Positions 46,556-59,542 of a stretch of DNA of 64,000 bases are shown one piece after another. Positions within the stretch are counted from its first letter, which is position 1. Every line of letters starts with the position of its first letter. The notes below the pieces were generated by a model. That model was not told the DNA's origin. It ran no database searches and worked only from the letters and a program-made list of their open reading frames with translations. The DNA lies in NCBI RefSeq assembly GCF_029784155.1, contig NC_073693.1, positions 286,102,875-286,166,874 of the forward strand, given 5' to 3'. This stretch comes from Uranotaenia lowii (taxonomy: Eukaryota > Arthropoda > Insecta > Diptera > Culicidae). Position numbers and translations under genes: made by a program.

Positions 46556-49500
46556 ACGAGCAAAAATAATAATTTTCCCCTTTCAAAAGGTCTGATTGGT
46601 AGTTTATGGCAGTGCACCTCATGAATTAGATATGAATCTAACATGGTGTACCATATGAATTTCTAGTTTAGAACAATTAACCTTGGGGTAAAACCATTGC
46701 AACTTTGGTTTACTAAATTCCAATAAAAGATTGTGGTTGGATTCGAAAAATACTATTTTTGATTTTTTTTTATTTTATCAACGATTCAAACCTAACTGAT
46801 TTCAACATTTATAAGCAAAATTTTGAACTAATTATCAAGTTTTGTCAATTTGAGTTAGGATACCTCAGCAACTTCAATCGTCTGAATTAAAGCAAAACAA
46901 CTACTACATTAAACTTTTTTAGTATCAGTCTTGAAGAACAATAATATTTCTAGAATTGTGTGCCTTCAAAGTTGAAAAAATCTTCAAATTTTTTTAATTG
47001 CTAACAAAGAAGGAAAAATTTCCATATAAATTCACAGATTATTGGCAACAGTGACGTCACAGGCGGTACTAATACTAAAGCAAGGCTGCCTCGGCACTAC
47101 CTCCTTTAAATATTTTTTGGTGTAGCACTCATAATTATTGATATCACCTTGATCGATAACTCAACCTTTTTATAATAAAGACAAAAAAGTCATTAGTTCG
47201 GCTTTTTTATTGAAGCCTGATTTTTATAGTCACGGTTTCCTGATTTTTTGAGAAAAAAAATGTTGGCAACCCTGCGTGCTACACATCTTTGAGCGAGGGG
47301 CGGGGCGTGTGCGCAGGGTATTCGGGATGCCAGATTAATTTTTGACGTTTTGTAAATAGGAAAAATGTAAATTCCTATAAAAAAAGAAAAAAAAAGAAAA
47401 AAATGTAAAAATGAAAAGGTGAAAATTTGTGATGAATTTAAAACTTACTTTACTGTGGCTTTTACCTTCAGAGATCTCTTAGATAGAAAGTAGAAACAAG
47501 TTTTAGGTCTTCTGCTAGTATTTCAAACATTTTTTTGAAAATATATTGATAACTATACTAAACGGTAAAACGAGTTTCAAGAACTGGTGTTTTTCTTGGC
47601 ATTGAAAACACACCTAAGTATTTTAGTAGTTTAAAATAAATGTTGAAGATATTTGCAAGCTTAATTTATGAAACTTATGTTTTGGGCAGCATTCCAGCAA
47701 GGAAAAAAACTGGTTGAAAAAATTGGAATTTTATTCTGTTTTCTGTTAACCAAAGCAACAAATTTGAAGGTTTTTTTGGATCCTACGAAGTGTTTGAGCT
47801 GTGTATTTTACTACTTGATCTTTGCGAGATCGATCTTTTGAACTCAAATTTTTGATTTTTTGGATCGATTCTTTAGCCTTGAAAAAATTGATTAATTTTT
47901 TTTTTAATCCGATCCGATCTTTCGATATTTTGTAATTATTTATTCTTTTTATTCCGGAGATTTTGAGATTCATATTCGTGCAGAATGTTGACAACTGCAC
48001 TATCCTAAAGACTGCTTTTCATTATTAGTGCTACCTTGCCACTATTTAATATCACCGAGACCGACTTAGTGTTTTTACCTCTATACATTTGACGATAGCG
48101 TTTTTACCCCTGTACATTTGAGAAAAACCTAAACTTTTATCAAATGCTCAAGTAATCGAAAGTTTCATAGAACGGACACTTGGGAGCTTACTGACCTTGA
48201 ATTAAGCATCTACAGCATTTTACTCAGCTCAAGATTTTAGTTCTTATCGAAACTTTAAAATTTTATTGTCGAAGCTCGGTTAAAGGCTGTTTAGCTTTTA
48301 AATGAAAAAAAAAAAAACAAATATTTCTAGAAAAAAGCGTTTATTTTATACCTACATTTGAATTATTACATTCCTCAAATTAATATTTTAATATTGCGTC
48401 TACTTTTAATGAAAGTCATAATTTAAAAAAATGGATGCTTGAAGAATTGAACACAAAACTAGTTTGCAAGCTCGAAGAATAAAAAAAACTTGTTTTAATG
48501 GCAATTTGACCCATGTCGAAAATAGGTCCTTCTTCATTCCCTAGGGACTTATTTTGGACCACCCAACATATCCTGAGTATTGAACTAGCTGGTCAATGTT
48601 CATGAACGTAATAAACATTGTACGACGATATGAAAAGTATTATGCATACTATTTCAATCGCTTATAATAAATAAAATTTAAAATTTTGGCGTTATTTTAT
48701 TTAATCAACTCGCTAAAGCCCAAACCCGCCTTTAGACGGGGTTCACTTAAATTGTCATAAAACCAAGCCCATCTTTGTTTTCACATACTTTTTATGCATT
48801 ATGCTTAAAACAACGTTTATATTACAATCTACATTAATGGAAGTTTGATAAGCAGTTGTCAAAAGCTACAGCTTAAAGAAGCTTAAAAACATAAGAAAAT
48901 TTGGGAATGCACCAATTTTTTATTCAGTCATTATTTTTGATGCTTCATTAAAAAATAAATGACAGTTTGGTCTAAAAATTACAACCATTCAGGATTGATT
49001 TTCGAGAAAAAAAAACTTGGTTTGGTAGAAGAGACGAAATATAAACACCGTCTTAATTAGGGGTTGGAAAAAAAACGACAAATATGTGACGAGTTTAATT
49101 TTTGAAACGGTTACAGTATCTCAATTTCATAGTAGAACAACTTTCCCAAAAAAAAATATATTCAACTATAGCTCTGAGATAATGTTAATGTGTATCAAAA
49201 CTTAGGAAAAAAAATTTGAAATGTTTAAAATTTCAAGTGAAAAAGTACTAAAAATTAGTCCCTGTGGCTATGCAACATATGGAAAAAAAATCAAAAAATC
49301 TACCCCAACGATCATGTTTTTAAATCAATAGTTGTTTCAAAGATAAAACTAAACTTTGTGAAGTTTTCAGTGAAAAAAAAAATACTTTCAGATGTTTAAA
49401 AAGATCGAATAATTCTCGCACATTCTTATCTTGTTTGAATCTATGTATTCTACAGAACTGAAGCAAAACCAAATGCATTAAGATTTTGGAAGTCAAAATG

Positions 49501-49649
49501 GAAAAATTGTTGTCACGACTTCGTGATGATGTCAGACTTTCTCAACTTATCATTGGGTCGCCTGAAGATTGTGTTCTAAAAATTGATCCTAAAGATAAGC
49601 CTGTTCGGGCTCGGCCGATGGGGGGTTCGGATTTCTTAACGTCTCTCGG

Positions 49650-49770
49650 GGGCCGTCCATAAATGATGTCACGCGTTAGGGGGGGAGAGGGGGTTTCGAT
49701 TTTTGTGACAATTTGTTACATAAGGGGAAGGGGGGGTCAGCTTGAACGTGACATCACATATTGTTACAAA
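49650..49770 (+). repeat. GGGCCGTCCATAAAT-type insect repeat
   Basis: GGCCGTCCATAAATGATGTC, a G-rich run, TTGTGACAATTTGTTACATA, a second G-rich run and GAACGTGACATCACATATTG. Elements of this style, with a GGGCCGTCC... opening and G/C runs, are frequent in insects (from memory). The far end is unclear. Confidence 0.6.
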
Positions 49771-51334
49771 AAAAAGGCAAAACATTAACAAATAATTTTA
49801 TCCTCAATTCAATAAAATCATACCACGTAAACTTTATGAGCATAAGAAAGTTCACAAGAACACTTCCACTGCAACACTCAGGAAAGTCCGCTCCACTTAA
49901 ATTGTGGCAAAAAGTGAACAGAAATGCTTGGCTATTCTAACCTGTGGAGATGAATTGGATTGTGAATTGATTGAAGAAGAGGAACTAGATTTGAATGGTT
50001 TCTCAGCGCTGATGCTGCAGCTACTGTATCTATATTTAAAATTCGTGTAAAAAAATTCTTTATTCTTTATTCTTTATTTATGATTTATTGGGAAAGTAGT
50101 GAAATCCGTGCGTTCAATTCAACGTTATATTCCATTCTAACTTATATCTAAAATGGCTTACTACACTATTATGTGAGAACTCTCACGGCGTTATGTTTAG
50201 TGTTGCGAGAGAGTTAATGTTATTCTAGGGTACATGTACAGATATTGATGTTTTCGAACAAATTGATTACAGTGTCAAGTGAACATAGAGGACACATATT
50301 ACAAACAGAAACAATTCAGATTTCCTGATCGGTGTAGTATCGATCAAAGACAATTGTCCAGTATTTATCACTGCAGGACAAATTTCGTCGAGTTTGCAGT
50401 GTGCTGTCGGGATTTTAAAAACATTTGAAACATACAATATGACAGAGGAGTATTTCTGTGTTTACTCTAATCATTTCGAAAATTATTGTTTTAAAGAATA
50501 AGAAGTTCTAGGAAAAGAGGTTGCAGAAAGAAATATTCAACAATAGTTAACCTAAATAGAGGCTGGGGAAAAGTTGATGAAAGTTAGTTCAGGAATGAAT
50601 GAACGTGAACAAACCAAACTTGACTACAAGAAAAACAAAGAAAAAGATTAACTGAAATGTTCGCAAAATTGTGCATCAATCGCTGTCGTGAATATAGCAA
50701 AATTTAGAAAAAAAAACTTATTTAGTTCAAGGGTGGTCCAAAATACCGCCAAGAGTAATAATCGAAGAAACGACTTTTTAGGCTTAAATCTTGTTATATT
50801 GCAACAAACGACGATATGTTTTGATTGAAAAAGCCTTGGTCTTCGTAATGAACGGATAAAGCAGTCAAAAATTGTAACATGTTCTTTTTTAATACAGAAA
50901 ATAACATAGCCACTTCCCAAAGCGGTCCAAAATAGGTGCGTTACCCTAATTACTCCAGCTACCCTCGTATGCTTGAAACGTTCATTGTGCTAAGCGTGAC
51001 ACTGAGAAATTTCATGCCTTAATTATGTTCACGGCCGTTAAATTTATAACTTTCCAAGCACAAATTCGTATTTGCGCTTAATTGGTATTGGTGTACCAAT
51101 ACACCATCGATCCAAAATATTCTTCGGAAGAGATGTCCTTTAATTGGAAAGCTTTCCTGACGTAGTTCTACGACAAAACGCCGTTTTTTCGGACTACTTG
51201 GCACCAAAATTATTTTAAAAAAGTCGGATAAAAGATATTTTATATTCATAGGATTCATTGTAACTTTTATTATTTTATTCTATTCTAAATTTTTTAATCT
51301 ATAACTTGTTGTCTCTTTGTTACTATTTTCGCAG

Positions 51335-51579
51335 AGGGTCCCCTGGCCCATGACCAGCCCACGTACGCCGGACTGCCCGGAATCAACGTGTACGGAATGC
51401 TGTGCATGCCCCCAGAGTCGTACACCCCAAGCAAACCAACCCGGACTCAGCCGGCCAGCTACCAGCAGTCGTCCTCGAATTCCTACAACAAATGGAAGGT
51501 CCGACCGACGCTACAATCTCACTACCGTGATCCCGAATACCGATCGCTCCAGAACGCCACAAAAGTCGATGCCGAATAA
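51335..51579 (+). CDS. Terminal coding exon of the same cysteine-rich protein
   Basis: The exon begins after a pyrimidine-rich acceptor (TTTTCGCAG at 51326-51334) and ends with TAA at 51577-51579. Its first two bases complete a Glu codon with the G ending the previous exon, so the reading frame runs on across a 7.1 kb intron. It encodes 80 residues after that Glu. The first part (H-D-Q-P-T-Y-A-G-L-P-G then V-Y-G-M-L-C-M) carries the sixth cysteine and looks like the end of the folded domain. The last 55 or so residues are polar and basic, rich in Ser, Thr, Gln, Pro and Tyr, and look disordered. Joined to the previous exon this gives 157 visible C-terminal residues. Nothing in this exon is broken, unlike every other coding fragment in the window. 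Confidence 0.88.
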
Positions 51580-52265
51580 AGAAAAAGGGACCTCCCGTTT
51601 AATTAACAGACAACAGCAAAAACCTAACAAAATACCTTGGAGGAGACTCTACACTACATAGAGATAGCTTCATTTTCGACAGCCAAACCAATTAGTCTTT
51701 GCGGATAGAGCACTGTATTTATTTTCTTATTTATTGAATTGAGGTTATTTATTTTTATTTTAAATTTTCTATTTATTCGGACTCCTCTGGGCGTCCCAAT
51801 GTTAGATCTGTTTTTGTTAGCTTTCTGAGATTTTTTTTCCGGAGGACCTTCTTGGCTAGACGGCTGGAGAAAGATCTTCGAACAGACAAAAGTCAATTAG
51901 TTTTATTATACGTATATTTATGTAGACAAATATGCCCCATGGAGACGTTTTGTACCCAATTTTTAACGCGAAAAAAACCTTAATTAGTCAGCCTCTTCAT
52001 CGCGCCGTGAGTGGTTGCATTTGCAAAAAAAAATCCAACCCCTCCGATTCGAATGACGATGATGCGCAAATGTAAGACGCTGATTAATTAACACAAAGCT
52101 TGTTTTAATTAAACAAATAAAACCCCTTCCCTGTTATTATTAGTTTTAGAAAGCAAAAGTTGTCTCACACGATGCAGCAGCAAACTATGCAGCACATATC
52201 CCCAACTATTGTATTTACTAATGACGACGATAACGATAGAAACGCAATAAAAGTAAACATGTTGC
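51580..52265 (+). other. Probable 3' UTR with two poly(A) signals
   Basis: The sequence follows the stop codon of the terminal exon. AATAAA hexamers occur at 52116-52121 and 52246-52251; the second is followed after about 20-40 bases by GT-rich sequence, as expected for cleavage. The end near 52265 is an estimate. The stretch contains no recognised repeat, which agrees with its being transcribed gene sequence. Confidence 0.55.
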
Positions 52266-52840
52266 ACCCCTAATTATAACCTGTGGCGTCTTCTTTCCAC
52301 TTCCAACGGGCACAATGGAAGTTTTTTTTTCTCGATCGAAGAGGATTAAGTAATACATATTGTCGCGCAGCTGGGCGCCCTAGTAAATACCTTAACAGCT
52401 ATCCCATGAAAATAAAAGTACGAGAGTTGATTCCGACAGTTTGAAATTTTCACTGAAATACTCGTGTCACAAGTGACGGAAGAAAGGGGTAGAGTTTTCC
52501 ACGTGCGTGCGCCAAACACGTATGGTATGTGATTGTTCTCACATTATTGCAACGAGGTGACAACTTCATCTCGATGGTTTGAGGAGCTATCGGAGATCGA
52601 CGTTTGTCTGATGTAGAGGTTCATTGCCACCTGGTAACGTGGGACGATTGAGATATTTGATGAGAAAATGTAAAAAAAACGATGAACAAGAAAAATCAAC
52701 CGTTAGATCGGTGTCAGTATGAAAAGAATTTTTTGAGTGTATGTCTAATAACTCCCAAAAAAATGGGCATATATGAAGTGATTTTTTCCATACCAAACAA
52801 ATTAAAAGAAGACACTTCCTAAGACAAACAAATAAACACG

Positions 52841-52926
<86 letters not shown>
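52841..52926. repeat. (AC)n microsatellite, about 43 units
   Basis: Uninterrupted AC dinucleotides over about 86 bases. The minus-strand open frame through it (Val-Cys repeats) is an artefact. Confidence 0.98.
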
Positions 52927-52928
<2 letters not shown>

Positions 52929-53695
52929 CGTGTGCGCGCCCACCACACTTTCTTTCAAAAAAGTTCTAGGAAAAACTCCGATCAAATCAAATTGGCTGAG
53001 TCATAAGTAACGGGAATTTACTGATATCACGGTGCTGAAGAGTGACCCGTTACTGTGTGCATATTTGTTCTCCTGGTAAAGGCATATCAACTTTGTTTTC
53101 TTTTTCCAAGACCAAGGTTGAGTTTTGAATGACCAAAGGAACCGGAAGACGCACTTTTGGGAAAAAAATCTTAGATGCTTCCGACACCTTCATCGTTGAC
53201 TAACTTCATTAGCCCGGCTTACATTTTTGTAGCTATCAGCTATATGCTTATGCTGTTTTGATATACGTTCCATATGCATCATTCTATAATGCGTATGAAA
53301 GTTGAAAAAACAAGATTTACCTACCAAAGTGGACATACAGACATACATAAATTTCTTTTATTTATAAAGCGACGAAAACTGCACCCATTGGGCGCTATTC
53401 GACACCTTACTCGTAGTTTCATTTTGCCAACATCGGTGCAGTTTTCGTTTTTCGTCCAACCTACGGATTTGAGCGGTTTGCAATCTGGCAACGCTGCCTA
53501 TCGGCACAATGCAAGAGAGCGCAAGATTTTGCTCTCATAGTCTGCAAATCGTTGCAAGGGACAATATTTTCCAGTTTTCCATTGGTCCATATTACTCAAT
53601 TCCCATCTGATTTTAAACCCTCTGGGTGCACTGCTGGTTGCAGAGAGAACATGACGATGGTTCCCAGTAAACATGAATCGGCAGAGAGGTAACTC

Positions 53696-53734
53696 AAATC
53701 GCCAGAGGGATCGTAACGATCTCTCTGGCGATTT
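53696..53734. repeat. 39-base palindrome
   Basis: AAATCGCCAGAGGGATCGT, one A, then ACGATCTCTCTGGCGATTT: 19-base arms with one mismatch and a single-base centre. No matching copies in the window. Confidence 0.9.
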
Positions 53735-54445
53735 TGCATCATCACATCGTTAGAGAGGAACACACCATACGCGTGCCTTGGATGAGTGCCACGAATTAAG
53801 CGAAGACACGCCCTCCAGAGAAACACACGAACACAATCCGAATCGTGTTTGTATGTTTCCCTTCGAGACGCGTGTTCGCCTGCCTGAGAAGTTGACAGCT
53901 ACGATTGAAAGCACACACGGGACACGGGGCCAAAATGCGACCACACCGTACGAGTGTACGATTCAAACTGATTTCGCATGTACGCATTCGTATTTGTTGC
54001 CGGTTGTCCTGGTATCTCGGCAGGACAAACCGAATGAAAATATTTGCGTTCTTGGAGTGTCGCCGAAGTTAACCGTTTTATTCTAAGCTCGGTGACTCAA
54101 TTCTCAATTTTTTGCATGCTCTGTCGATTTCTGAGAGGACGCGCTTACTGGGTTTTCTCTCTTGAAGCCTGTGTGAGAGGAAAATAATTTCAAAATTTAC
54201 AAACATGGCAGATTTTCTATCATATCCGATCTCCTGACGTCAGACGACATTTTATACGATCTTTTCACTGTGCAGTTGGAATTGCGATTCGCAACACCAT
54301 TGTAAACGACTTAAATTATCATTCCTGGTATGATTTCATGTATGCTGGGAAACTTTCTAAAAACAAAATTTACAAATGGATAAACAAAACCACGTGCATC
54401 TGTTCGTGTTTTTTAGCGAGTGTCGCGAAAAACAAAACATTATTT

Positions 54446-55083
54446 CTAGATTTTGTTTTGATTAGGTCGTATGAACCACATTGCGTGTTTCGAGAAAATC
54501 GCTGTTGAAATTTTGTCCATCGGGAATGTTCGAGTCGACAAAACATTGCTGGCTACTTGCTGATATATTTCCGATGATCGTTCAAGGAGATTTATCCAAA
54601 TAACCGCTAGTTATTTTGGCTGCTTCTGTAAAAAAAATATTAAGGTCAGATTTTTCCCAGCATAAATGAACATTCAATGAACTTACCTTAACATACTGCA
54701 GCCCTCTATTGTTCCAAGATAACTAGAACATTATTGATCATGATCTCCGACTGAATTTTTCCATTTCTGTACACTTCCCGAAGCACTTTCTGGAAAAATG
54801 CAAAAGGTTGCTAAAATAACTGCGCCGAACTGTTGTTTTGCGTCTTATTGAATGCACGGCAATTTAGTGCGATGCAAATAGTCGTTAAAACCAAGCTACA
54901 CTCGAAAATGAGAAAGTCATTATGCATCTTAAATTCAAATCATGTTCCAGAATTTATTTATTGATCAAATAAAACCAAGTTTTACCATAACGTTAAATAC
55001 ATTTTTTTTCAATCGTTTGCAGTGAATAACTCAATTTTGTTTATGTTGGTGCATACGACCTAATCAAAACAAACTCTAGATTT
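54446..55083. mobile_element. TTTTGATTAGGTCGTA element, copy 1
   Basis: TGTTTTGATTAGGTCGTATG on the left, reverse complement GTTTGTTTTGATTAGGTCGT on the right. CTAGATTT lies at both borders (54446-54453 and 55076-55083), probably an 8-base target duplication that overlaps the tip. The interior has no frame. A shorter copy lies at 59543-59795. Confidence 0.8.
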
Positions 55084-55089
55084 GATTCC

Positions 55090-55920
55090 CGCTGCTCATG
55101 ACTCACCCGTTGTTTTGAGTTTTGCTCACCATATTTTGGTTTTATGAAATGATAGGAACCCCGGTGCTTTTTCAAGCCATATTTCGCATAAAAAATGCAA
55201 GAAAACCCAATTTATTTCCTGCTGAATTCGACAAAAATGTTTCTATATAGGGATGAATCATCCCAGAGGATGAAAATCCCGTACAAAACAAAACAAAAAA
55301 AAAACAAAAATGTTTCTGGATGTAATGAGTTTAATTTTCTCGGAAGACAGTTTTGATGATCTTCAACAAAGTTGCTTTATGAATTTAAATCACCAATAGC
55401 CAAACTCAATTCAACAAACTTTAAATGTTTTTCTTCTTAGCCCTGTTTGTGCCAAAAATAAGTAATTGTTATTGATACAGATTTTCTTTTCACCAATTTA
55501 TCAATGACTGATTTTACTAAATCTGTTACATGATGTTGAACATGAGGTAAGACAAATTAAGATGCCAGATTCAAATTCACGATGTTTAATTCATTCTACA
55601 TCAATATTTATAACATAAGAATCAAAAATGCTTTTTTTCTGTGATTTTTTTAAAATTTGGGCATTTTGTTGTTTTAAATTACATAAATTTGCTGGCTTAA
55701 AACTGATTTGTCAGTGAGTTGACAGATTAAAACGCTACAGATCAATATATTTCAGGAATATATACCGAATAAACTGACAATTTTTACCTGAACTTCAAAT
55801 TATGATCGGTAGTAGCTTTAGAAATATCTGAGAAAGTTTTTAAATAATGTCACACAATGTTTAAGGAAATGTCGGAAAAATATTTCGATAATTTCACAAA
55901 AGTAATTGCCACATTTATTT
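55090..55920. other. AT-rich, nothing recognised
   Basis: No frame, inverted end or match to other parts of the window was found. Confidence 0.35.
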
Positions 55921-55925
55921 TATTT

Positions 55926-56415
55926 TAAACAGGATCTGAATCGGGATTCTAATTATTCAGAAAATCTCAATCTGGCTCTAAATCTGAATCGGGACGAAGA
56001 TCTGCAGTATAATCACAATCTGGATCTGTATCAGCGAATTAATCAGGATAAGGACCTGGATATGTATCAAGTTCAGGGTATAAATCAGAATTAGGATCAG
56101 AACCAGGCTCATGCTCAGGACAAGAATCAGTTTAAACGTAAGAATTATGGTCTGGATCTGTTCTGTATTACGATCAAGATCAAAATTAGAATCAGGTTTA
56201 ACATTAAAATCTGGATTTGGATTGAGATCACGATCTGGATCAAGATCAAAATGCAAATTAGGATAAGGATCGGGGTCAGGATGTGGATAAAGATATAAAC
56301 AGTCACAAGATCAGAATAAGAATATGGATTTAGATCTGGATATGTATAAGTATCAATATCAGGGTCCAGACCCTGATCCAGATCTTAATCAGAACCAGAA
56401 TCATGATCATCAATT
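55926..56415 (+). repeat. Degenerate hexamer array (GATCTG / AATCAG), first copy
   Basis: Six-base words GATCTG, AATCTG, GATCAG, AATCAG and GACCTG follow one another with point changes for about 490 bases. The part from about 56042 is repeated at 56552-56920. Open frames across it (D-L-N or I-L-I-L runs) are products of the period. Confidence 0.9.
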
Positions 56416-56423
56416 GGGGTTAC

Positions 56424-56545
56424 CAGATTTTTTATAGAAAGTATCCGGGCCGGACAAATCCGGATTATTTTATCAAAAAACCTGACAAAATCTGGATATC
56501 TGATTTCAAAATTGTCAACCAAAAATCCGGGTAATATCCGGGCAA
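56424..56545 (-). repeat. GTTGCCAG-type repeat, truncated copy F
   Basis: GTTACCAGATTTTTTATAGA, CCGGGCCGGACAAATCCGGA, AATCCGGGTAATATCCGGGC: the first 120 bases of copy G. It stops where the second hexamer array begins. Confidence 0.75.
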
Positions 56546-56920
56546 ATTTGGATCAGAATAAGGACCTGGATATGTATCAATTTCAGGGTAATAATCAGAA
56601 TCAGGCTCATGATCAGGAAAAGTATCAAAGTAAACTTTAGAATTAGAGTCTAGATCCGAATTTGTATTACGATCAAGATGAAGATTAAGATTACGATCAA
56701 TATAAGGATCTGAATTTTAATTGAAATCATGATCAGGATCAAGATCAAAATGCAAATTAGAGTAAGAATCAGGTTCAGGATGTGGATACAGATCGAATCA
56801 GCCACTGGATCAGGATAAGAATATGGATTTAAATCTGGATGTGTATAAGTGTCAAGATTAAGGTCAGCATCAGGGTCTGGATCTTAATCAGAAACAGAAT
56901 CAGAATCATGATCATAAATT
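56546..56920 (+). repeat. Degenerate hexamer array, second copy
   Basis: Aligned to the first array with a spacing of about 507-510 bases, for example AAGGACCTGGATATGTATCA at 56050 and 56560. It carries its own point changes. Confidence 0.88.
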
Positions 56921-56931
56921 AAAGTTGCCGG

Positions 56932-57284
56932 AATTTTTTTAGCAAGCATCTAGGCCTGACAAATCCGAGCTCCTTTACCTAAAAACCTGGCAAAATCCGG
57001 GCATTTTATTTTAAAATTGTCGACCAAAAGTCCGTGCAATATTTGGGCAAATTTAGTCAAAACCCAGGAATTACTCAAGACAAATCAAGAAAAGTGTTGA
57101 AATTTTTTTTCATCATAACTCATCAGAAGTTTTTCAATCGTATTTTAGGTTTTCAAAAAACCTTTCATGATTATTTTCGTGAGACTTGCTCAAAAAAAGC
57201 AACTGGACCGGACCGAACTTTTGTGAAATTTTGTATTAAATATCCGGGCAAACCCGGATAAAACCGAGCAATCTGGCAACCTCA
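56932..57284 (-). mobile_element. GTTGCCAG element, full-length copy G
   Basis: It begins GTTGCCGGAATTTTTTTAGC and ends GAGCAATCTGGCAACC, so GTTGCCAG-type TIRs are at both ends of about 350 bases. The inner order (CCGGGCATTT, GTCAAAACCCAGGAATTACT, CAAACCCGGATAAAACCG) is the reverse complement of copies A-D. It is non-coding. Confidence 0.75.
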
Positions 57285-57289
57285 TCATA

Positions 57290-59540
57290 AATGTCCAACT
57301 TCACCCACGTTGGATTTTGAAATTTCAAACTCCAACAACTTCCTTTGGAATTAGAGTAAGGAAATAAATTTTTCAACAGATTTGTTTCGAACGTAATTTT
57401 TAAAAATTTGAACACACATAATTATCATCCCTTTTTAAAGATCGCTTCCAAACCGGCACGTATCGCATGTGAACATCAATGAAAGTGAATCTTACTCGCC
57501 TTGCCTTGCCATTGCATGTGCTCGACGTTCGAATTCGCCTACACGTGTACGTACTTTCGCGCATTCACCATCATTCGCAGCGAGCGAGGGTGTGTTGTGC
57601 CAGCAAATGAACTTGACCTGAACTTGCGTGGAGGTGGAAAGAAAATCGTTAAGCCACAGGTAGTAAACTGACAAAAAAAACTAGCGAAATAACAATGCAC
57701 CAACCCTTTTGAAGAAGAAAATGAAACTTCGTTGCTCCTATCAAAATGTAGCTCTACTCGTTTTCACAAGCTCTAATTATAGCCCTAATCCTATATATCT
57801 ACTGTATCTCAAAAGGGTAAGAGAGTTTAGTTTCATTTTAAACCGTCTGCAAATTTCGAGCAACAAACTGCACTAGCGATAACCAAGCCACAGTTTTACA
57901 CCACACAATGTCAGGAAACCACAGAAAACCATCAAAAAAGTTAATAGAAAGTGCAACAGAGTCTGCAAACAAATTTTTACATGGTGAACTGTCATTATTG
58001 ATTACCGATTCGTGTCGCTAGAAGGCAGCACCGAGCATAAAGCCCACAAAAAAGAATAGAAATTCAGCGTGAATGATTCGACCTGCAAAACTCATAGAAA
58101 TAGATCAAAATAGGTATAGATTGAATGAATTTATACAAATGGTGTCGTCGAAGAAACGAAGTAATAATGGAATGCATTTCAGTAACAGAATAAAAAAAAA
58201 TGATAACTTGTAATTGTTTATTCCATCAATTAAACTCGAACAAATCGTTGCATACATAATAGGAAAAAAAATCGACTAGAACTAAACTCGAAGTTGAAAT
58301 CTAAAAAAACGCTGATGTACCGGTTTATTTTTTACCAGCTTACAAACGAAAAATTAAAAGTAAAAATATAGAAAAAAAAACTATAGACTTTTTCGGAAAA
58401 AATGCATTTGAGGACACACAAAACACACCCCATACTATTGTAAATAACCATTTCAATCTTTTTCTGTTACAAATTCTTTCCACATCATTTTAATCTTATT
58501 GTGTATGATGAGTGAAATAAAACACCCTTTTAAAAGCGAAAAACCCTAAAAAACAAACGCAACAAAAACACAGGAAGTAGCAAAATGAACCCCCCTGCAA
58601 CAGTACTAATTTATAAGATATAGGCAAATGGAACACCATGGAGTGAAGAGAATAAAAAAACAAATTCAGTACAGCAGCATTGTAGTGATTATTCTGTAAT
58701 GAAATTGAATCCACAATCGGTGGATTCGAGCAAAAAAAAACACACACTGTACGAATATGGAAATAAAAAAAAAAACCTGTGAAGGTATAATTTAAACAAT
58801 AAAAAGAAAAAGTGTGTTTTTTTTATTCAGAGATCGATTGCCCAAAAACGATATCAACCGACACCATCTTCATCATCATCAGCGCGATCTTCACCTTGGC
58901 CGTTTCGCACTTTGGGGTATAATTTTCGGGTTTCCGGTAGATCTTTAACCCATCAACGCAGACGTGCCGCGGTCTTTGAACCATCGCATCATCATCCACG
59001 GTGTGATGTAAATCGGCACCGCGTTTGTGCTTTTGATGGATTGGAATCGGATCACTCATCACTGTTTCCGATCGTTTATCCGACCGATAACGATCTTGGA
59101 GGAGTTCAATGGATGGATTTTCTCTTTGTTGCACAACAACACAATGGTATCGTTTTAAATTGATTGCGGTCGAATCAGTATCGTGTCTTTGATAAAAATT
59201 CAAATTTTTTTAAGCTAGCTTTTCAAAAATAAACTTATTTTTTATCTTGTAGGTACTACAAAATTTATCCTATCATCGAAAACAAATGTACACAAATTTT
59301 AGCACTAGCATGGAAATTCTGACGAATATTTGGCTGAATAGGCTTTGTTCCGGTAATAAGACGTATATATGTAGCACCCTCACATCTCCCCCTTCTTCAA
59401 AAACAATGTCGGTATAGTGACAGGTGGTGATGTTCTTATAAAATGTCGTCTGAAGTCAGTTTAAATTGGATATGATAGTAAGTCCGCCAGTTGCTTATAT
59501 TAGCAGAAGATTAAAAATTCGTATTTTTTTTTAATAAAGC
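57290..59540. other. Unassigned AT-rich stretch; A-rich sense strand at 57.9-58.8 kb
   Basis: The part 57900-58820 has many A runs and AATAAA words (one near 58798) and few T runs on the + strand, like a distal 3' UTR, but no link to a gene can be shown. A minus-strand frame of 126 codons (58823-59203) has no known domain; it lacks repeats and could be real or chance. Confidence 0.3.
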
Positions 59541-59542
59541 AA

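Larger units (their letters stand above)
44229..51334 (+). other. 7.1 kb intron of the cysteine-rich gene
   Basis: The boundaries are GTGAGT at 44229 and CAG at 51332-51334, with frame kept across the splice. The interior is AT-rich and non-coding. It holds fragments of several dispersed repeats: Cctgatttt-type repeats near 44.77-44.83 and 47.2-47.28 kb, a pair of palindrome-bearing repeats near 45.84 and 46.50 kb, and a GGGCCGTCC-type insect repeat near 49.65 kb. I see no coding exon in it. Confidence 0.8.
52270..54445. other. Region downstream of the gene; GC-richer part 53600-54100
   Basis: Apart from the (AC)n run there is no repeat match. The part 53600-54100 has overlapping frames on both strands (about 60-100 codons) and a 39-base palindrome at 53696. 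No coding call is supported. Confidence 0.35.

Noticed and set aside
52587..52985. 132-codon minus-strand open frame with Val-Cys repeats
   Set aside because: It is the translation of the (AC)n microsatellite. Repeats of two bases are open in every frame.
55978..56256. 92-codon minus-strand frame rich in D-L-N and I-L-I
   Set aside because: It lies wholly in the degenerate hexamer array, whose period of six keeps frames open by itself.
58823..59203. 126-codon minus-strand open frame
   Set aside because: No domain, signal peptide or splice context could be seen. It may be chance; it is mentioned under the region entry only.
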